Of a DNA stretch of 64,000 nucleotides, positions 25,176 through 34,781 are shown one piece after another; the first letter of the stretch is position 1; the number at the start of each line of letters is the position of its first letter. The stretch spans positions 303,580 through 367,579 of the forward strand of contig JBFNNX010000013.1 of NCBI GenBank assembly GCA_040791665.1. Direction: 5' to 3'. This DNA comes from Thiodiazotropha sp040791665. Its GTDB lineage: Bacteria > Pseudomonadota > Gammaproteobacteria > Chromatiales > Chromatiaceae. Made by a program: the position numbers and the translations under genes. Below the pieces are notes generated by a model. That model did not search any database. It worked only from the letters and a program-made list of their open reading frames with translations, and had not been told where the DNA came from.

Positions 25176-26447
25176 ATGACAACTCAAAAAGGAGTAATGA
25201 TTATCCTTGACGGTCTTGGGGATCGAGGTATTCCTGCATTCGGTGGCAAGACTCCGCTTGAAGTGGCCGATACACCTAATATGGACAGATTGGCGAGCGC
25301 GGGACAGTGCGGATTGGTCGACCCTCTATTCCCCGGCATGCCTGTGGGCACACACACCGGCATCTGCCTCCTGTTCGGACTCTCCAAACAGCACACGATG
25401 AAGCTGGCGCGGGGTCCGATCGAGGCATCCGGAGTCGGTTTGAACAATAACGATCAGGCACTCTATTTTCGCTGCAATTTTGCCACCTTAAAAAAGCGCA
25501 AGGATCGCTATGATATTCTTGACCGCAGAGCTGGCCGGATCAACACGGGTACAGAATCCCTGTCGGTGGCGGTAGGTCAGGTCGATTTGGGTGATGGCAT
25601 AACTGCCAGCCTGCACCCGGCAACCCAGCACCGTGTCGTGTTGCAGCTGGAGGGCAGCGGTCTCTCCCACGACATATCCAATACGGACCCCGGCAATCAG
25701 TACAGGACCATGGGTCTACTCTCCTGCCTTCCAAATGATCCATCCAATGCCGCCGCGGTAAAGACCGCCAGTGCGGTGAACCGGTTGATGCAGGTCATCT
25801 ATGAGAAGCTCTCGGATCACCCGGTAAATCGACAAAGAATCGATAATAACTTACCACCCGCCAATGGCATTATCTGCAGAGGACCCGGTAAGTTGCCAAA
25901 GGTCAAACCGCTGCTTAACCAACTCAAGCTCAAAACTGCCGTGATATCCGGCGAACGTACTGTACTTGGACTTGGCACGTTATTGGGATACGACCTTTTC
26001 ACGAATGACCGCTTTACCGCCAACCACGACACGGATCTGCATGCCAAGGTAAGAACCACGATCAAGGCACTCGACAATCACGATATGGTCTATCTGCATA
26101 TCAAAGCCACCGACATCTACTCACATGATCTGAACCCTACCGGCAAGCGGGAGATGCTGTTGAAAATCGATGACGCAATCGCACCGCTAATCAATGATTC
26201 ATTGGTAATTGCCATTACGGCCGATCACTCCACCGACACCAACACTGGCCGCCATACCGGCGATCCCATACCCAGTCTTATCTATAATCCTCGCGGCAGA
26301 GTGGATGGTTGCAGGAATTTTTCCGAACTGGCATGCAATACCGGCGGTCTGGGTCGCATCAATAGCAGCGGCTTTCTGCTATCCATGCTTGACCAGATGA
26401 ATCATTTGGAGAATTTCAGACCAAAAGACAGTGTTTTCATTTTGTAG
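25176..26447 (+). CDS. Archaeal-type cofactor-independent phosphoglycerate mutase homologue (apgM family)
   Basis: 423 residues from the ATG at 25176; an in-frame TTG at 25173 is also possible. It belongs to the alkaline phosphatase superfamily: 'IILDGLGDRG' (metal Asp), 'TPLEVADTPNMDRLASAG', 'CNFATL' with 'LDRRAGRI', 'SGERTVLG' and 'ADHSTDTNTGRHTGDPIP' (metal ligands). At the nucleophile position, where archaeal enzymes have 'PGSDTAH', this protein reads 'PVGTHTG', placing Thr59 for Ser and His60 for Asp. It may be a divergent mutase or a phosphatase/phosphotransferase. Pairing with 2-phosphoglycerate kinase suggests work on 2-phosphoglycerate or bisphosphoglycerate. Confidence 0.85.
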   Translation: MTTQKGVMIILDGLGDRGIPAFGGKTPLEVADTPNMDRLASAGQCGLVDPLFPGMPVGTHTGICLLFGLSKQHTMKLARGPIEASGVGLNNNDQALYFRCNFATLKKRKDRYDILDRRAGRINTGTESLSVAVGQVDLGDGITASLHPATQHRVVLQLEGSGLSHDISNTDPGNQYRTMGLLSCLPNDPSNAAAVKTASAVNRLMQVIYEKLSDHPVNRQRIDNNLPPANGIICRGPGKLPKVKPLLNQLKLKTAVISGERTVLGLGTLLGYDLFTNDRFTANHDTDLHAKVRTTIKALDNHDMVYLHIKATDIYSHDLNPTGKREMLLKIDDAIAPLINDSLVIAITADHSTDTNTGRHTGDPIPSLIYNPRGRVDGCRNFSELACNTGGLGRINSSGFLLSMLDQMNHLENFRPKDSVFIL

Positions 26448-26553
26448 GTCGCACCGTGCAATTGCGCGATAGCCATAAGCTATTGCCGAATCCGGAAAAG
26501 GGGATTTCCAGGACAAATCGTCGTGTTCTGCCTGGCAAGGACGGTTGGTAGAC

Positions 26554-26574
26554 CTATACTCTGTAGAAGTATAG
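26554..26574 (+). other. Inverted repeat in the ppk1 leader
   Basis: CTATACT and AGTATAG flank a 7-nt loop. An outer pair, GGTTGG (26543-26548) and CCAACC (26589-26594), could extend the stem in RNA just before the ppk1 start at 26600. It may affect translation of ppk1. There is no U-run, so it is not an intrinsic terminator. Confidence 0.35.
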
Positions 26575-26599
26575 AGTTCAAAGTCCACCCAACCTGACT

Positions 26600-28834
26600 A
26601 TGCCTATCGCCATGTCCCAACCCGATCAAATAGCCATCGATACTAATAACCAAGCCAGCAACGAGTCTAAACAGGCCTGCGAGATCAATCTGGACGATCC
26701 CGGTCTCTACCTGAACAGAGAGCTGACCTGGCTCGCTTTCAATCGCCGAGTTCTGAATGAGGCTGAGTTGGAGAAAAACCCATTGCTGGAACGGGTCAAA
26801 TTCCTTGCCATCGTCAGCAGCAACCTGGACGAATTTTTCATGAAGCGCATAGGAGGTCTTAAGCAGCAGCTTGCCGCAGGCCTCACCACACCAACGGTGG
26901 ACGGCAGGACCCCGCAGCAACAATTGATCGAGTGCCACACGATTATATCCGAGATCCAGCAGGCGCAACAGCGTATCTATCATGAACTGCAGACCGCACT
27001 GGAGGAGGCCGGAATTCGTATTACCCAATACGAGGCCCTGGACGCGGCCCAGCAACAAAACCTCCGTGAACATTTTCAGCAGAATATCTTCCCGATGCTG
27101 ACACCATTGGCGATGGACCCGAGCCACCCCTTCCCCTTTATCTCCAACCAAACGCTCAACCTGTTGGTCACACTCCGTTTTCCCAGCGGTTACGACCTGC
27201 ATATGGCGAGGGTAAAGGTACCGGTCAGCAAGGATGTCTCGCCACGCTTGATTCCGGTGGATGAGGATTACACCTTCGTTACCCTCGACAACCTGATCGC
27301 AAACAACCTCGATATGCTGTTTCCCGGTATGAAGATCGAATCATGCGACCTGTTCCGGGTCACACGAAACGCCAACCTGGAGCTGGACCAGGAGTCGGCC
27401 AACGACCTGCTGGAAGCCATTGAAACGGAACTGCGCGAGCGTCACTTTGCCCCCATTGTAAGATTGGAGGTCTCTGCCGGAATGAATCCCACGCATCGTG
27501 GGATGCTGGCTGCAGAACTTGGTCTAGACGAAGAGCAGGATGTATTTGAAATCAATCGTATGATGGCCCTTCGAGACCTGTTTGAAATCGCCTCCTTGAA
27601 TATTCCGGAGCTACGCAATCCACCCCACTACCCGTCCGATCATCCGCAGTTGGCGCACGACCGGCGTAATATCTTTCATATCATCAGAGAGCATGGATCC
27701 CTGCTGCTGCAGCACCCCTATGAGTCCTTTACCACAACGGTGGAACGCTTCCTGCGCACCGCGGCTGAGGATCCCAAGGTTTTGGCGATCAAGATGACCC
27801 TCTATCGTACATCTGCCGAAGGCAATGTACTCGACTCCCTGATAAAGGCGGCCCGCAACGGCAAGCAGGTTGCGGTACTGGTAGAACTCAAGGCACGCTT
27901 CGATGAAGCCGCCAATATACGCTGGGCGAGACGCTTGGAACAGGCCGGTATCCATGTCACCTATGGTGTTCTGGGGCTGAAGACACACAGTAAATTGATC
28001 ATGGTGATCCGCAAGGACTACTCCCAGCTGCGTCGCTACTACCATATCGGCACGGGAAATTATCATGCCGGCACCGCGAGGCTCTACACGGATCTGGGGG
28101 TTCTTGGATGCGATGAAGAAACAGGCAAGGATCTGACGGAACTGTTCAACTACCTGACCGGTTATTCACCTCCTCCCAGCTACCGAAAGATTCTGGCTGC
28201 ACCCTATACCCTGAAACAGTCCCTTGTGGAGAAGATCGAGCGGGAAATCAGGCAGCATAACGAGGGACACCCCGGGCATATTCAGATGAAGATGAATGCC
28301 CTTGAGGATCACGATATCGTCAAGGCCCTCTATAAGGCCACCCAAGCCGGCGTCAAGGTTGAACTCATCGTCAGGGATACCTGCCGCTTCCGTCCCGAAA
28401 TTTCAGGGCTGAGTGAAAGCGGCAGCGTAATCAGCATAGTCGGACGATTCCTGGAACATGCGCGCATCATCTACTTCCTCAATGGCGGCGACGAGGAGTA
28501 TTTCATCGGTTCCGCCGATATGATGCAACGCAACCTGATGCAGCGGGTGGAGGTGCTGACCCCGGTTGAATCACCGGCACTGCGCCAGGAACTGCGCCTT
28601 ATTCTCGATGTACAACTGGGTGACAAACACAATGCCTGGGATATGCAGTCCGACGGCACCTATGTACGACGCACACCTGAGGCGGGTGAAACCTCACTCA
28701 ACTGTCAGGAGACACTTATCGGTGTAGTCGAACGGCGCTTGGATGCAGCCAAGAAACATCGGGAGAAACGTATGCGCGAGAAGCTCATGAACCATTTCAA
28801 TCAGCGTCTTAAACACAATCAGGAGCTGTCCTGA
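26600..28834 (+). CDS. ppk1: Polyphosphate kinase 1
   Basis: 744 residues. The N-terminal domain starts 'YLNRELTWLAFNRRVLNEAE' near residue 37. The catalytic core has 'KMTLYRTSAEGNVL' and the phosphorylated histidine region 'LKTHSKLIMVIRKD', then 'YYHIGTGNYHAGTARLYTDLG'. The C-terminal phospholipase D-like domain has 'SADMMQRNLMQRVEV'. PPK1 makes long-chain polyphosphate from ATP, reversibly. It lies downstream of the 2-phosphoglycerate genes and shares 16 nt at its 3' end with the convergent CNNM gene. phoB and phoR are 1.6 kb away, but no Pho box is seen upstream of ppk1. Confidence 0.95.
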   Translation: MPIAMSQPDQIAIDTNNQASNESKQACEINLDDPGLYLNRELTWLAFNRRVLNEAELEKNPLLERVKFLAIVSSNLDEFFMKRIGGLKQQLAAGLTTPTVDGRTPQQQLIECHTIISEIQQAQQRIYHELQTALEEAGIRITQYEALDAAQQQNLREHFQQNIFPMLTPLAMDPSHPFPFISNQTLNLLVTLRFPSGYDLHMARVKVPVSKDVSPRLIPVDEDYTFVTLDNLIANNLDMLFPGMKIESCDLFRVTRNANLELDQESANDLLEAIETELRERHFAPIVRLEVSAGMNPTHRGMLAAELGLDEEQDVFEINRMMALRDLFEIASLNIPELRNPPHYPSDHPQLAHDRRNIFHIIREHGSLLLQHPYESFTTTVERFLRTAAEDPKVLAIKMTLYRTSAEGNVLDSLIKAARNGKQVAVLVELKARFDEAANIRWARRLEQAGIHVTYGVLGLKTHSKLIMVIRKDYSQLRRYYHIGTGNYHAGTARLYTDLGVLGCDEETGKDLTELFNYLTGYSPPPSYRKILAAPYTLKQSLVEKIEREIRQHNEGHPGHIQMKMNALEDHDIVKALYKATQAGVKVELIVRDTCRFRPEISGLSESGSVISIVGRFLEHARIIYFLNGGDEEYFIGSADMMQRNLMQRVEVLTPVESPALRQELRLILDVQLGDKHNAWDMQSDGTYVRRTPEAGETSLNCQETLIGVVERRLDAAKKHREKRMREKLMNHFNQRLKHNQELS

Positions 28835-30093
28835 ACGTCAGCAGCGACCTCATCATCCTTACTGGTGGTTATCCGCCGGAGAACCACTTGATGTATACGC
28901 CGCAGGGATGCATCCTGGACATGCACCTCGAAACCGTCCAGTTCGAATTTCTCGTCCTTTTCGGGAATCCTTTCCGTGTGCTTGAGCAACCATCGATTGA
29001 TAGTATCGGTTGGCTTACCGGGGATATCCATATTGTAATACTCTTCAACGACGCGTAGTTCAGCGATACCTTGCACCAACACCCTGCCACCCCCCAAGAC
29101 CATCAAATCATTGGGTTTTTCATCAGTTTCGTCATATATCTCACCGACCAATTCTTCCAACATATCCTCTAACGAAACCACGCCAATCATTGCGCCATGC
29201 TCATCAACCACCACCGCCAGATGGATGCTTTTAAGCTTGAGCTTACGTATCAACTCATCAATGGTTGTATTGGATGGGGTATATAGGGGTTCCTGGCCCA
29301 GGTCGGAAATGGGGATATCCAGCTCACCCGATACAATATTCTTGATCAGATCACGCACAAGCACCATGCTGACGATCTCATCCGGATCCTCCTTGTAGAG
29401 GGGAATGCGTGAATAGTTCTCCCGCATGATCTCGGGCAGCACATCACGCAGTGAACGCCGACCGTCAATGCGGAATACCTGTCTTCTGGGAGTCATGACA
29501 TCTTCGGCCTTCAGATCATTGAAGTTGAAGACGCGCTCAATCATCTCCCGCTCACCGGTATCGATCACTCCCTCTTCCTCACCATGCTCTATCAGAGTGA
29601 TTACCTCGTGCTCTGTCACCAGCGGATCATCCATGGCTTTGGTCGACGATTGCACCCAGTTGGTAAACTGCAAGAACAGCCACACCAGCGGGTAGATGAG
29701 GCGCATGAAACCGACGATCAGCGGGGCGATAAATAACGAGATCCGTTCAGAAAAACGGGTAGCCAGGCTCTTGGGGGTTATCTCGCCGAATACCAGGATC
29801 AGGATGGTCAGCACGCCCACGGCGATACCGGGGCCGGTGTCACCAAAATAGTCGGTTGCAATGACCGTTGCCATCGCAGACGCCGCGATGTTGACCACAT
29901 TGTTGCCGATCAGGATAGTAATCAGCATGCGGCTCGGATCTTTTTTCAGCAGATAGAGGGCTTGAGCACCCCTCCTACCCTCCCTGTACAAGGCCTCCGC
30001 ACGAGCCATCGACAGGTTTATTAAGGCAGTCTCTGAACCAGAAAAAACGCCTGAGAGCACCAACAGCAGCGCCAGAATTAGATAACTTTCCAC
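28819..30093 (-). CDS. HlyC/CorC-family CNNM-CBS membrane protein
   Basis: 424 residues. A CNNM transmembrane domain (about 1-185) has three or four helices. A CBS pair (about 200-320) includes 'DVMTPRRQVFRIDG' and 'IPLYKEDPDEIVSMV'. The C-terminal CorC/HlyC domain (about 340-415) contains 'INRWLLKHTERIPEKDEKFELDG' split over two strands. Members are linked to magnesium or cobalt efflux or export of other ions. The first ATG is used. Its 3' end overlaps that of ppk1 on the other strand by 16 nt. It diverges from phoB across a 359-nt region. Confidence 0.9.
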   Translation of the reverse strand: MESYLILALLLVLSGVFSGSETALINLSMARAEALYREGRRGAQALYLLKKDPSRMLITILIGNNVVNIAASAMATVIATDYFGDTGPGIAVGVLTILILVFGEITPKSLATRFSERISLFIAPLIVGFMRLIYPLVWLFLQFTNWVQSSTKAMDDPLVTEHEVITLIEHGEEEGVIDTGEREMIERVFNFNDLKAEDVMTPRRQVFRIDGRRSLRDVLPEIMRENYSRIPLYKEDPDEIVSMVLVRDLIKNIVSGELDIPISDLGQEPLYTPSNTTIDELIRKLKLKSIHLAVVVDEHGAMIGVVSLEDMLEELVGEIYDETDEKPNDLMVLGGGRVLVQGIAELRVVEEYYNMDIPGKPTDTINRWLLKHTERIPEKDEKFELDGFEVHVQDASLRRIHQVVLRRITTSKDDEVAADVQDSS

Positions 30094-30452
30094 GAAGTGT
30101 CTATATTAATTTCGCCAGATATGGCCCAGTGAATAATTATTACTGTTAAACCATTGAATCACAACCGCAGTATACCAATATATAATATATCCATTATATT
30201 TCATGACTCAATATTGCCTCGTAACAAGGACGGCATTCAAGTGATATTGTCCATACATTACATATAATTAGCATAGACGTTATAAACTCAGGCTGAAAGA
30301 GTCCCCCACATCACTCCATCGAGTTTCAGAAAATGGCAGCACCTCACACTATGCTATGGAGAGGGTCTCTTCACAATTCATCAGGCAGCTTGGTATAGCG
30401 AATAATAACGGTCGCAGCTCTTGAAATATTTTTAAGTTGGGTGCACAGATAG
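30094..30452. other. Divergent intergenic region between the CNNM gene and phoB
   Basis: 359 nt without a supported gene. It includes an A/T-rich patch of TATA repeats at about 30172-30205, likely part of the promoter zone. I looked for a Pho box of CTGTCAT-type direct repeats and did not find a clear one. Short open frames here on the minus strand continue as antisense of phoB and are not supported. Confidence 0.5.
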
Positions 30453-31163
30453 ATGCAACGGATACTGATTGTAGAAGATGAACCCGAGGTCCGGGAGATG
30501 ATTCGATATATCCTCGAACCCAAGGGATACCAGGTTGACGAAGCCGATAATGCCCAAGACGTCCGTCGCCTGTTATCCCAGCGAAAATATGACCTGATCC
30601 TGATGGACTGGATGCTACCAGGCAGATCGGGGCTCGACCTGACCAGGGAGCTAAGGCAAAAGGCCCTGTCAAGTACCCCTCCTGTCATTATGCTGACGGC
30701 CAGGTCTGAAGAGTCGGACAAAGTAAAGGGCCTTGAAAGCGGGGCAGACGACTACATCACCAAACCCTTTTCACCTAGAGAGCTGTTGGCCCGTATCAAG
30801 GCTGTATTACGCAGAAACGGTGGCAATCAAACAGAGAGAGGGGTTGAATTTGCCGGTTTGAGCATTGAACCCAGCCATCATATCGTCGCAATTGACGGCA
30901 CCCCGCTCCATCTCTCACCAGCAGAATATCGCTTACTCTACTTCTTCATGACCCATCCCGACCGTGTCTATAGCCGAACCCAGATCCTCGATCAGGTTTG
31001 GGGGGCCACCGCAAGTGTGGATGAAAGAACGGTAGATGTGCATGTAAGACGCCTGCGAAAGCAACTCACTCCATCGGGCCATCACAATTTCCTCCAAACC
31101 GTGCGCAGTGTGGGCTACCGATTTTCACCCGGCAACATTCAACTCGAACGGTCATCTTCGTGA
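30453..31163 (+). CDS. phoB: Phosphate regulon response regulator PhoB
   Basis: 236 residues. The receiver domain (1-120) has acidic residues 'VEDEPEV', the phospho-acceptor D52 in 'DLILMDWMLPGRSG', the Thr of 'VIMLTARSEE' and Lys in 'YITKPFSPREL'. The winged-helix DNA-binding domain (about 130-230) has 'LSPAEYRLLYFFMTHPDRVYSR' split at its helix boundary and 'VDVHVRRLRKQL'. PhoB activates phosphate-scavenging genes when phosphorylated by PhoR. Overlap with phoR (GTGA) shows a coupled operon. OmpR-family relatives look similar, but the downstream phoR-type kinase supports this name. Confidence 0.92.
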   Translation: MQRILIVEDEPEVREMIRYILEPKGYQVDEADNAQDVRRLLSQRKYDLILMDWMLPGRSGLDLTRELRQKALSSTPPVIMLTARSEESDKVKGLESGADDYITKPFSPRELLARIKAVLRRNGGNQTERGVEFAGLSIEPSHHIVAIDGTPLHLSPAEYRLLYFFMTHPDRVYSRTQILDQVWGATASVDERTVDVHVRRLRKQLTPSGHHNFLQTVRSVGYRFSPGNIQLERSSS

Positions 31164-32578
31164 AGGACTATCTGAAAATCGAAATCAATCACCTGTTGGG
31201 AAGCCTGCTGATATTTGTGCCAATCGGGTATCTGCTGCACCAGATTCCCACTGCAATCGTCGTGGCTCTGGTTGCCTATCTCACTAAACATGGATACTAC
31301 CTCATCAGGCTCGCCTATCTGATCAACCAGAATTCGCGTATAGATCCACCCTACCCTGCGGATATCTGGGGCCTGATCTATAAAGAACTCTCGAGGTTCC
31401 GCTCCAGAAGCCGGAAACGCAAAAGAACGCTCAGCCGTTTTGCTTCACGATTCAGAAAGGTAACTAGCTCTATCCCCGACGGTCTGATATTGCTGAATAA
31501 ATCGGCCGGTATTGAATGGGCGAATCCGGCTGCCGGCCAGTTACTGAATATCAGCTGGCCACGGGATGAAAATACGCCGTTCACCGAACACATCAGACAT
31601 GAGGATCTCACGGAGTATCTGAATAATCCCGATTATTCAAAACCCCTCGAGTTCCCTTCCCCGACCAATAAGGCGGTGATCATTTCTCTCCGAGTTACCC
31701 CATTCGGCGGTAAGAAGGCTCAGCGCCTAGTGGTGGCGAGAGACATCACCGAGGTTTATAAGCTCAACCAGACCAGGCGCGACTTTGTCTCCAATGTCTC
31801 TCACGAACTCCGTACTCCCCTTACCGTTATCGCAGGTTACCTGGAAAATCTTTGTGATAACGATATGTTGCCGTTTCAGGAGCGCCCCTTCACTCTGATG
31901 CTTCAGCAGGCGGACAGAATGAACAGCATCATCAACGATCTGCTGACGCTCTCTCGACTTGAACTTGGACATGCGCCATCCGCAGAGAAACCGGTCGCAG
32001 TGCCCGACCTGTTGCGCAAAATAATCGACCAGGCGCAGCTGTTGGCGGAGCAAAAGGGCGGTTATACGATCACGCTGGATGTCAACGACAACCTCTGGCT
32101 GCTCGGCGAAGAGAACGAATTAATGAGTGCATTCTCGAATCTGGTCTTCAACGCCATAATCCATACCCCCCCCGGCACAGAGATTACCATCACCTGGTTG
32201 CGTCTGGAAAATGAGGCTTGTCTGACTGTCACCGATTCTGGACCAGGTATCGAAGAGCGCCATATACCTCGATTGACCGAACGCTTCTACCGGGTCGACA
32301 AGGCACGATCTCGCCAATCCGGGGGTACAGGACTGGGATTAGCCATTGTCAAACATATTATCGGTCGACATGACGGCGAAATAAGAATAGCGAGTCAGTT
32401 GGGGGTCGGCAGCAGTTTCACCTGCGCCTTTCCAGAAGAGTTAATACTTAGCAATCCACTGACAGATTCAGCTGAGCGGGATGCCTCGAAACAAGTTGTC
32501 GACAACCAACCTGAACTGCTGAACTCATCGTCAGATAAAGTGAGTGGCAACCGGCTAAAACAGGGCGCAAACAAATAA
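31160..32578 (+). CDS. phoR: Phosphate regulon sensor kinase PhoR
   Basis: 472 residues with a GTG start overlapping the phoB stop. Two N-terminal helices (about 10-55) precede a basic linker (KKRKR-like, about 80-100). A PAS domain (about 105-205) includes 'LLNKSAGIEWANPAAGQLL'. The HisKA domain has the phosphorylated His in 'SNVSHELRTPLTVIAGYLE'. The HATPase domain has 'LVFNAIIHTPPGTEI' and 'VTDSGPGIEERHIPRL', then 'GGTGLGLAIVKHI'. A polar tail of about 45 residues follows the HATPase. PhoR senses phosphate status through the Pst-PhoU system; pst genes are not in the window. Confidence 0.92.
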   Translation: MKDYLKIEINHLLGSLLIFVPIGYLLHQIPTAIVVALVAYLTKHGYYLIRLAYLINQNSRIDPPYPADIWGLIYKELSRFRSRSRKRKRTLSRFASRFRKVTSSIPDGLILLNKSAGIEWANPAAGQLLNISWPRDENTPFTEHIRHEDLTEYLNNPDYSKPLEFPSPTNKAVIISLRVTPFGGKKAQRLVVARDITEVYKLNQTRRDFVSNVSHELRTPLTVIAGYLENLCDNDMLPFQERPFTLMLQQADRMNSIINDLLTLSRLELGHAPSAEKPVAVPDLLRKIIDQAQLLAEQKGGYTITLDVNDNLWLLGEENELMSAFSNLVFNAIIHTPPGTEITITWLRLENEACLTVTDSGPGIEERHIPRLTERFYRVDKARSRQSGGTGLGLAIVKHIIGRHDGEIRIASQLGVGSSFTCAFPEELILSNPLTDSAERDASKQVVDNQPELLNSSSDKVSGNRLKQGANK

Positions 32579-32612
32579 ACGCCATTCACTGAAACTTCAG
32601 ACCATGGAGAGC

Positions 32613-32924
32613 CTACTCCGCCTGTTCGGTGAGGCTTTCCGTGTAGGACTGATTCACTCGATCCCGCAGCTCCTTGCCGGGCTTGAAGTGAGGGACATAC
32701 TTACCGGATAGCGCAACTGTCTTACCGGTTTTTGGGTTGCGTCCCATCCTTGGCGGCCGGTAGTGGAGTGAAAAGCTACCAAATCCGCGAATCTCAATCC
32801 TCTCACCCGATGCCAGGGATTGGCTCATGTGTTCAATCATACACTTTACAGCCAACTCTACATCACGATAGGCAAGATGGCTCTGCTCCTTGGCAATAAT
32901 CTCAATCAGTTCGGATTTTGTCAT
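32613..32924 (-). CDS. ihfB: Integration host factor subunit beta
   Basis: 103 residues from the ATG at 32924 ('MTKSELIEIIA'); upstream in-frame starts lack support. It has the HU/IHF fold with the DNA-bending arm 'GFGSFSLHYRPPRMGRNPKTG' and the Pro at its tip. IHF bends DNA at specific sites with IhfA. Position after rpsA is the conserved gammaproteobacterial arrangement. It converges on phoR with 34 nt between the stops. Confidence 0.95.
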   Translation of the reverse strand: MTKSELIEIIAKEQSHLAYRDVELAVKCMIEHMSQSLASGERIEIRGFGSFSLHYRPPRMGRNPKTGKTVALSGKYVPHFKPGKELRDRVNQSYTESLTEQAE

Positions 32925-33022
32925 TCTTGTCAGTTCTCCAATTTGCCGATGATTCAGAGCCCGCACTTTCGGTGCAGGCCCTGATACCTCGATTCGGAAT
33001 CTATCGAATTCGACTCCTGGCT

Positions 33023-34699
33023 CTACTCGCCTTGATTATCCATCTGCTCTTTCAACAAATCACCCAATGTCGGGGCACTGGTCGCCGCATCCCGAGCATA
33101 GCCCTTGATAGCAGCTGCCTCTTCATCGGCATCCTTGGCTTTGACAGAGAGCGTAATAGAGCGGTTCTTACGATCCACACCGATAAATTTCGCCTCCACC
33201 TCATCGCCTTCCTTAAGGACACTGCGTGCATCCTCTACACGGTCACGTGACAGTTCAGAGGCCCGAAGGTAACCGTCAACGCCCTCAGTCAAGTTGATCA
33301 ACGCACCTTTGGCATCGACTTCTACAACTGTGCCTTTGACAAAACTGCCTTTCTCGTTGGCGGCCACGAAAGATGAAAAGGGATCCTGTGCGAGCTGCTT
33401 GATACCTAACGAGATTCGTTCCCGTTCTGGATCGACGGAGAGGACAACGGTTTCCACTTCATCGCCCTTCTTGAAGTTGCGAATCGCATCTTCACCCTCA
33501 TCATCCCAGGATATATCGGACAGATGGATCAGACCATCTATGCCGCCATCAAGTCCGATAAAGATACCGAAATCGGTAATCGACTTGATATTGCCAGTAA
33601 CGTGGTCGCCCTTCTTGTGGGTAGCGGCAAACTCATCCCAGGGATTCGGCTTGCACTGTTTGATACCGAGCGAGACGCGCCGCCTCTCTTCGTCGATATC
33701 CAGAACCATGACCTCCACTTCGTCGCCGAGGGAGACAATCTTGGATGGGTGTACGTTCTTGTTCGTCCAGTCCATTTCGGAGACATGCACCAGACCTTCA
33801 ACACCTTCTTCGATTTCCACGAAACATCCGTAGTCAGCAATGTTGGTGACTTTGCCGAACAGACGCGTGCCTTCCGGATAACGACGCGCCAGTGCAACCC
33901 ACGGATCATCACCCATCTGCTTGAGACCGAGCGAGACACGGTTACGTTCACGGTCGAATTTCAATATCTTGACGTTGATCTCGTCACCGATCTCGACAAC
34001 TTCGGAGGGGTGCTTGACACGCTTCCACGCCATATCGGTGATATGCAGCAAACCATCGATTCCGCCAAGATCAACAAATGCGCCGTAATCGGTGAGGTTC
34101 TTGACCACACCCTTGATCTCTTGACCCTCCTGCAGATTTTCGAGCAGCTTATCGCGCTCTTCACTGTACTCCTGTTCAACAACGGCACGGCGCGATACCA
34201 CAACATTGTTGCGTCGGCGATCGAGTTTGATCACCTTGAATTCAAGATCCTTACCCTCCAGATAGGCGGTATCGCGTACGGGACGCACATCGACAAGAGA
34301 ACCGGGTAGGAATGCGCGGATATCATTCAATTCAACCGTGAAACCACCTTTAACCTTACCGTTGATACGTCCGATAACGGTCTCTTCCGCCTCATGTGCC
34401 TTTTCAAGCACCTTCCAAGCCTGGTCGCGCTTGGCTTTTTCGCGTGAGAGCCTGGTTGCACCAAACCCGTCCTCAACGGCGTCCAGCGCAACCTCCACCT
34501 GATCGCCTATCTGGACTTCGATGTCTCCATCTTGATTGAGAAACTGGTCGCGAGGTATAACGCCTTCAGATTTCAGGCCGGCGTTAACGATAACGGCTTC
34601 CGGTGTGATATCCAGGACGGTGCCGATGATAATGGCGCCACTGCGAAGCTGGGTACTGGAGAGACTCTCCTCAAATAATTCTGCAAAACTTTCGGTCAT
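33023..34699 (-). CDS. rpsA: 30S ribosomal protein S1
   Basis: 558 residues from the ATG at 34699 ('MTESFAELFEES'). Six S1 RNA-binding repeats can be followed, for example those ending 'GLIHLSDISW', 'GLVHVSEMDW' and 'GLLHITDMAW'. S1 helps mRNAs dock on the ribosome. Length matches the E. coli protein. A promoter and the cmk terminator lie just upstream, so it is probably transcribed strongly on its own. Confidence 0.97.
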   Translation of the reverse strand: MTESFAELFEESLSSTQLRSGAIIIGTVLDITPEAVIVNAGLKSEGVIPRDQFLNQDGDIEVQIGDQVEVALDAVEDGFGATRLSREKAKRDQAWKVLEKAHEAEETVIGRINGKVKGGFTVELNDIRAFLPGSLVDVRPVRDTAYLEGKDLEFKVIKLDRRRNNVVVSRRAVVEQEYSEERDKLLENLQEGQEIKGVVKNLTDYGAFVDLGGIDGLLHITDMAWKRVKHPSEVVEIGDEINVKILKFDRERNRVSLGLKQMGDDPWVALARRYPEGTRLFGKVTNIADYGCFVEIEEGVEGLVHVSEMDWTNKNVHPSKIVSLGDEVEVMVLDIDEERRRVSLGIKQCKPNPWDEFAATHKKGDHVTGNIKSITDFGIFIGLDGGIDGLIHLSDISWDDEGEDAIRNFKKGDEVETVVLSVDPERERISLGIKQLAQDPFSSFVAANEKGSFVKGTVVEVDAKGALINLTEGVDGYLRASELSRDRVEDARSVLKEGDEVEAKFIGVDRKNRSITLSVKAKDADEEAAAIKGYARDAATSAPTLGDLLKEQMDNQGE

Positions 34700-34749
34700 G
34701 GGATTGAGTTTCCTGCAACACAAGGTTGCACTGGCCGGACTAAAATAAA

Positions 34750-34778
34750 GTGATATTTATTGTCCGCCAGGTTGTTAA
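34750..34778 (-). promoter_or_regulatory. Candidate promoter of rpsA
   Basis: On the minus strand, TTAACA (34778-34773) and TATCAC (34755-34750) are separated by 17 bp, matching 5/6 and 4/6 of the sigma-70 hexamers. It lies about 50 nt upstream of the rpsA start and just past the probable cmk terminator. Expected for a highly expressed ribosomal gene, but not proven. Confidence 0.4.
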
Positions 34779-34781
34779 GTT

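Noticed and set aside
30094..30452. Pho box upstream of phoB
   Set aside because: No pair of CTGTCAT-type repeats at the right spacing was found.
33524..34309. 261-residue open frame antisense to rpsA
   Set aside because: rpsA is certain; this frame follows its codon pattern in reverse.
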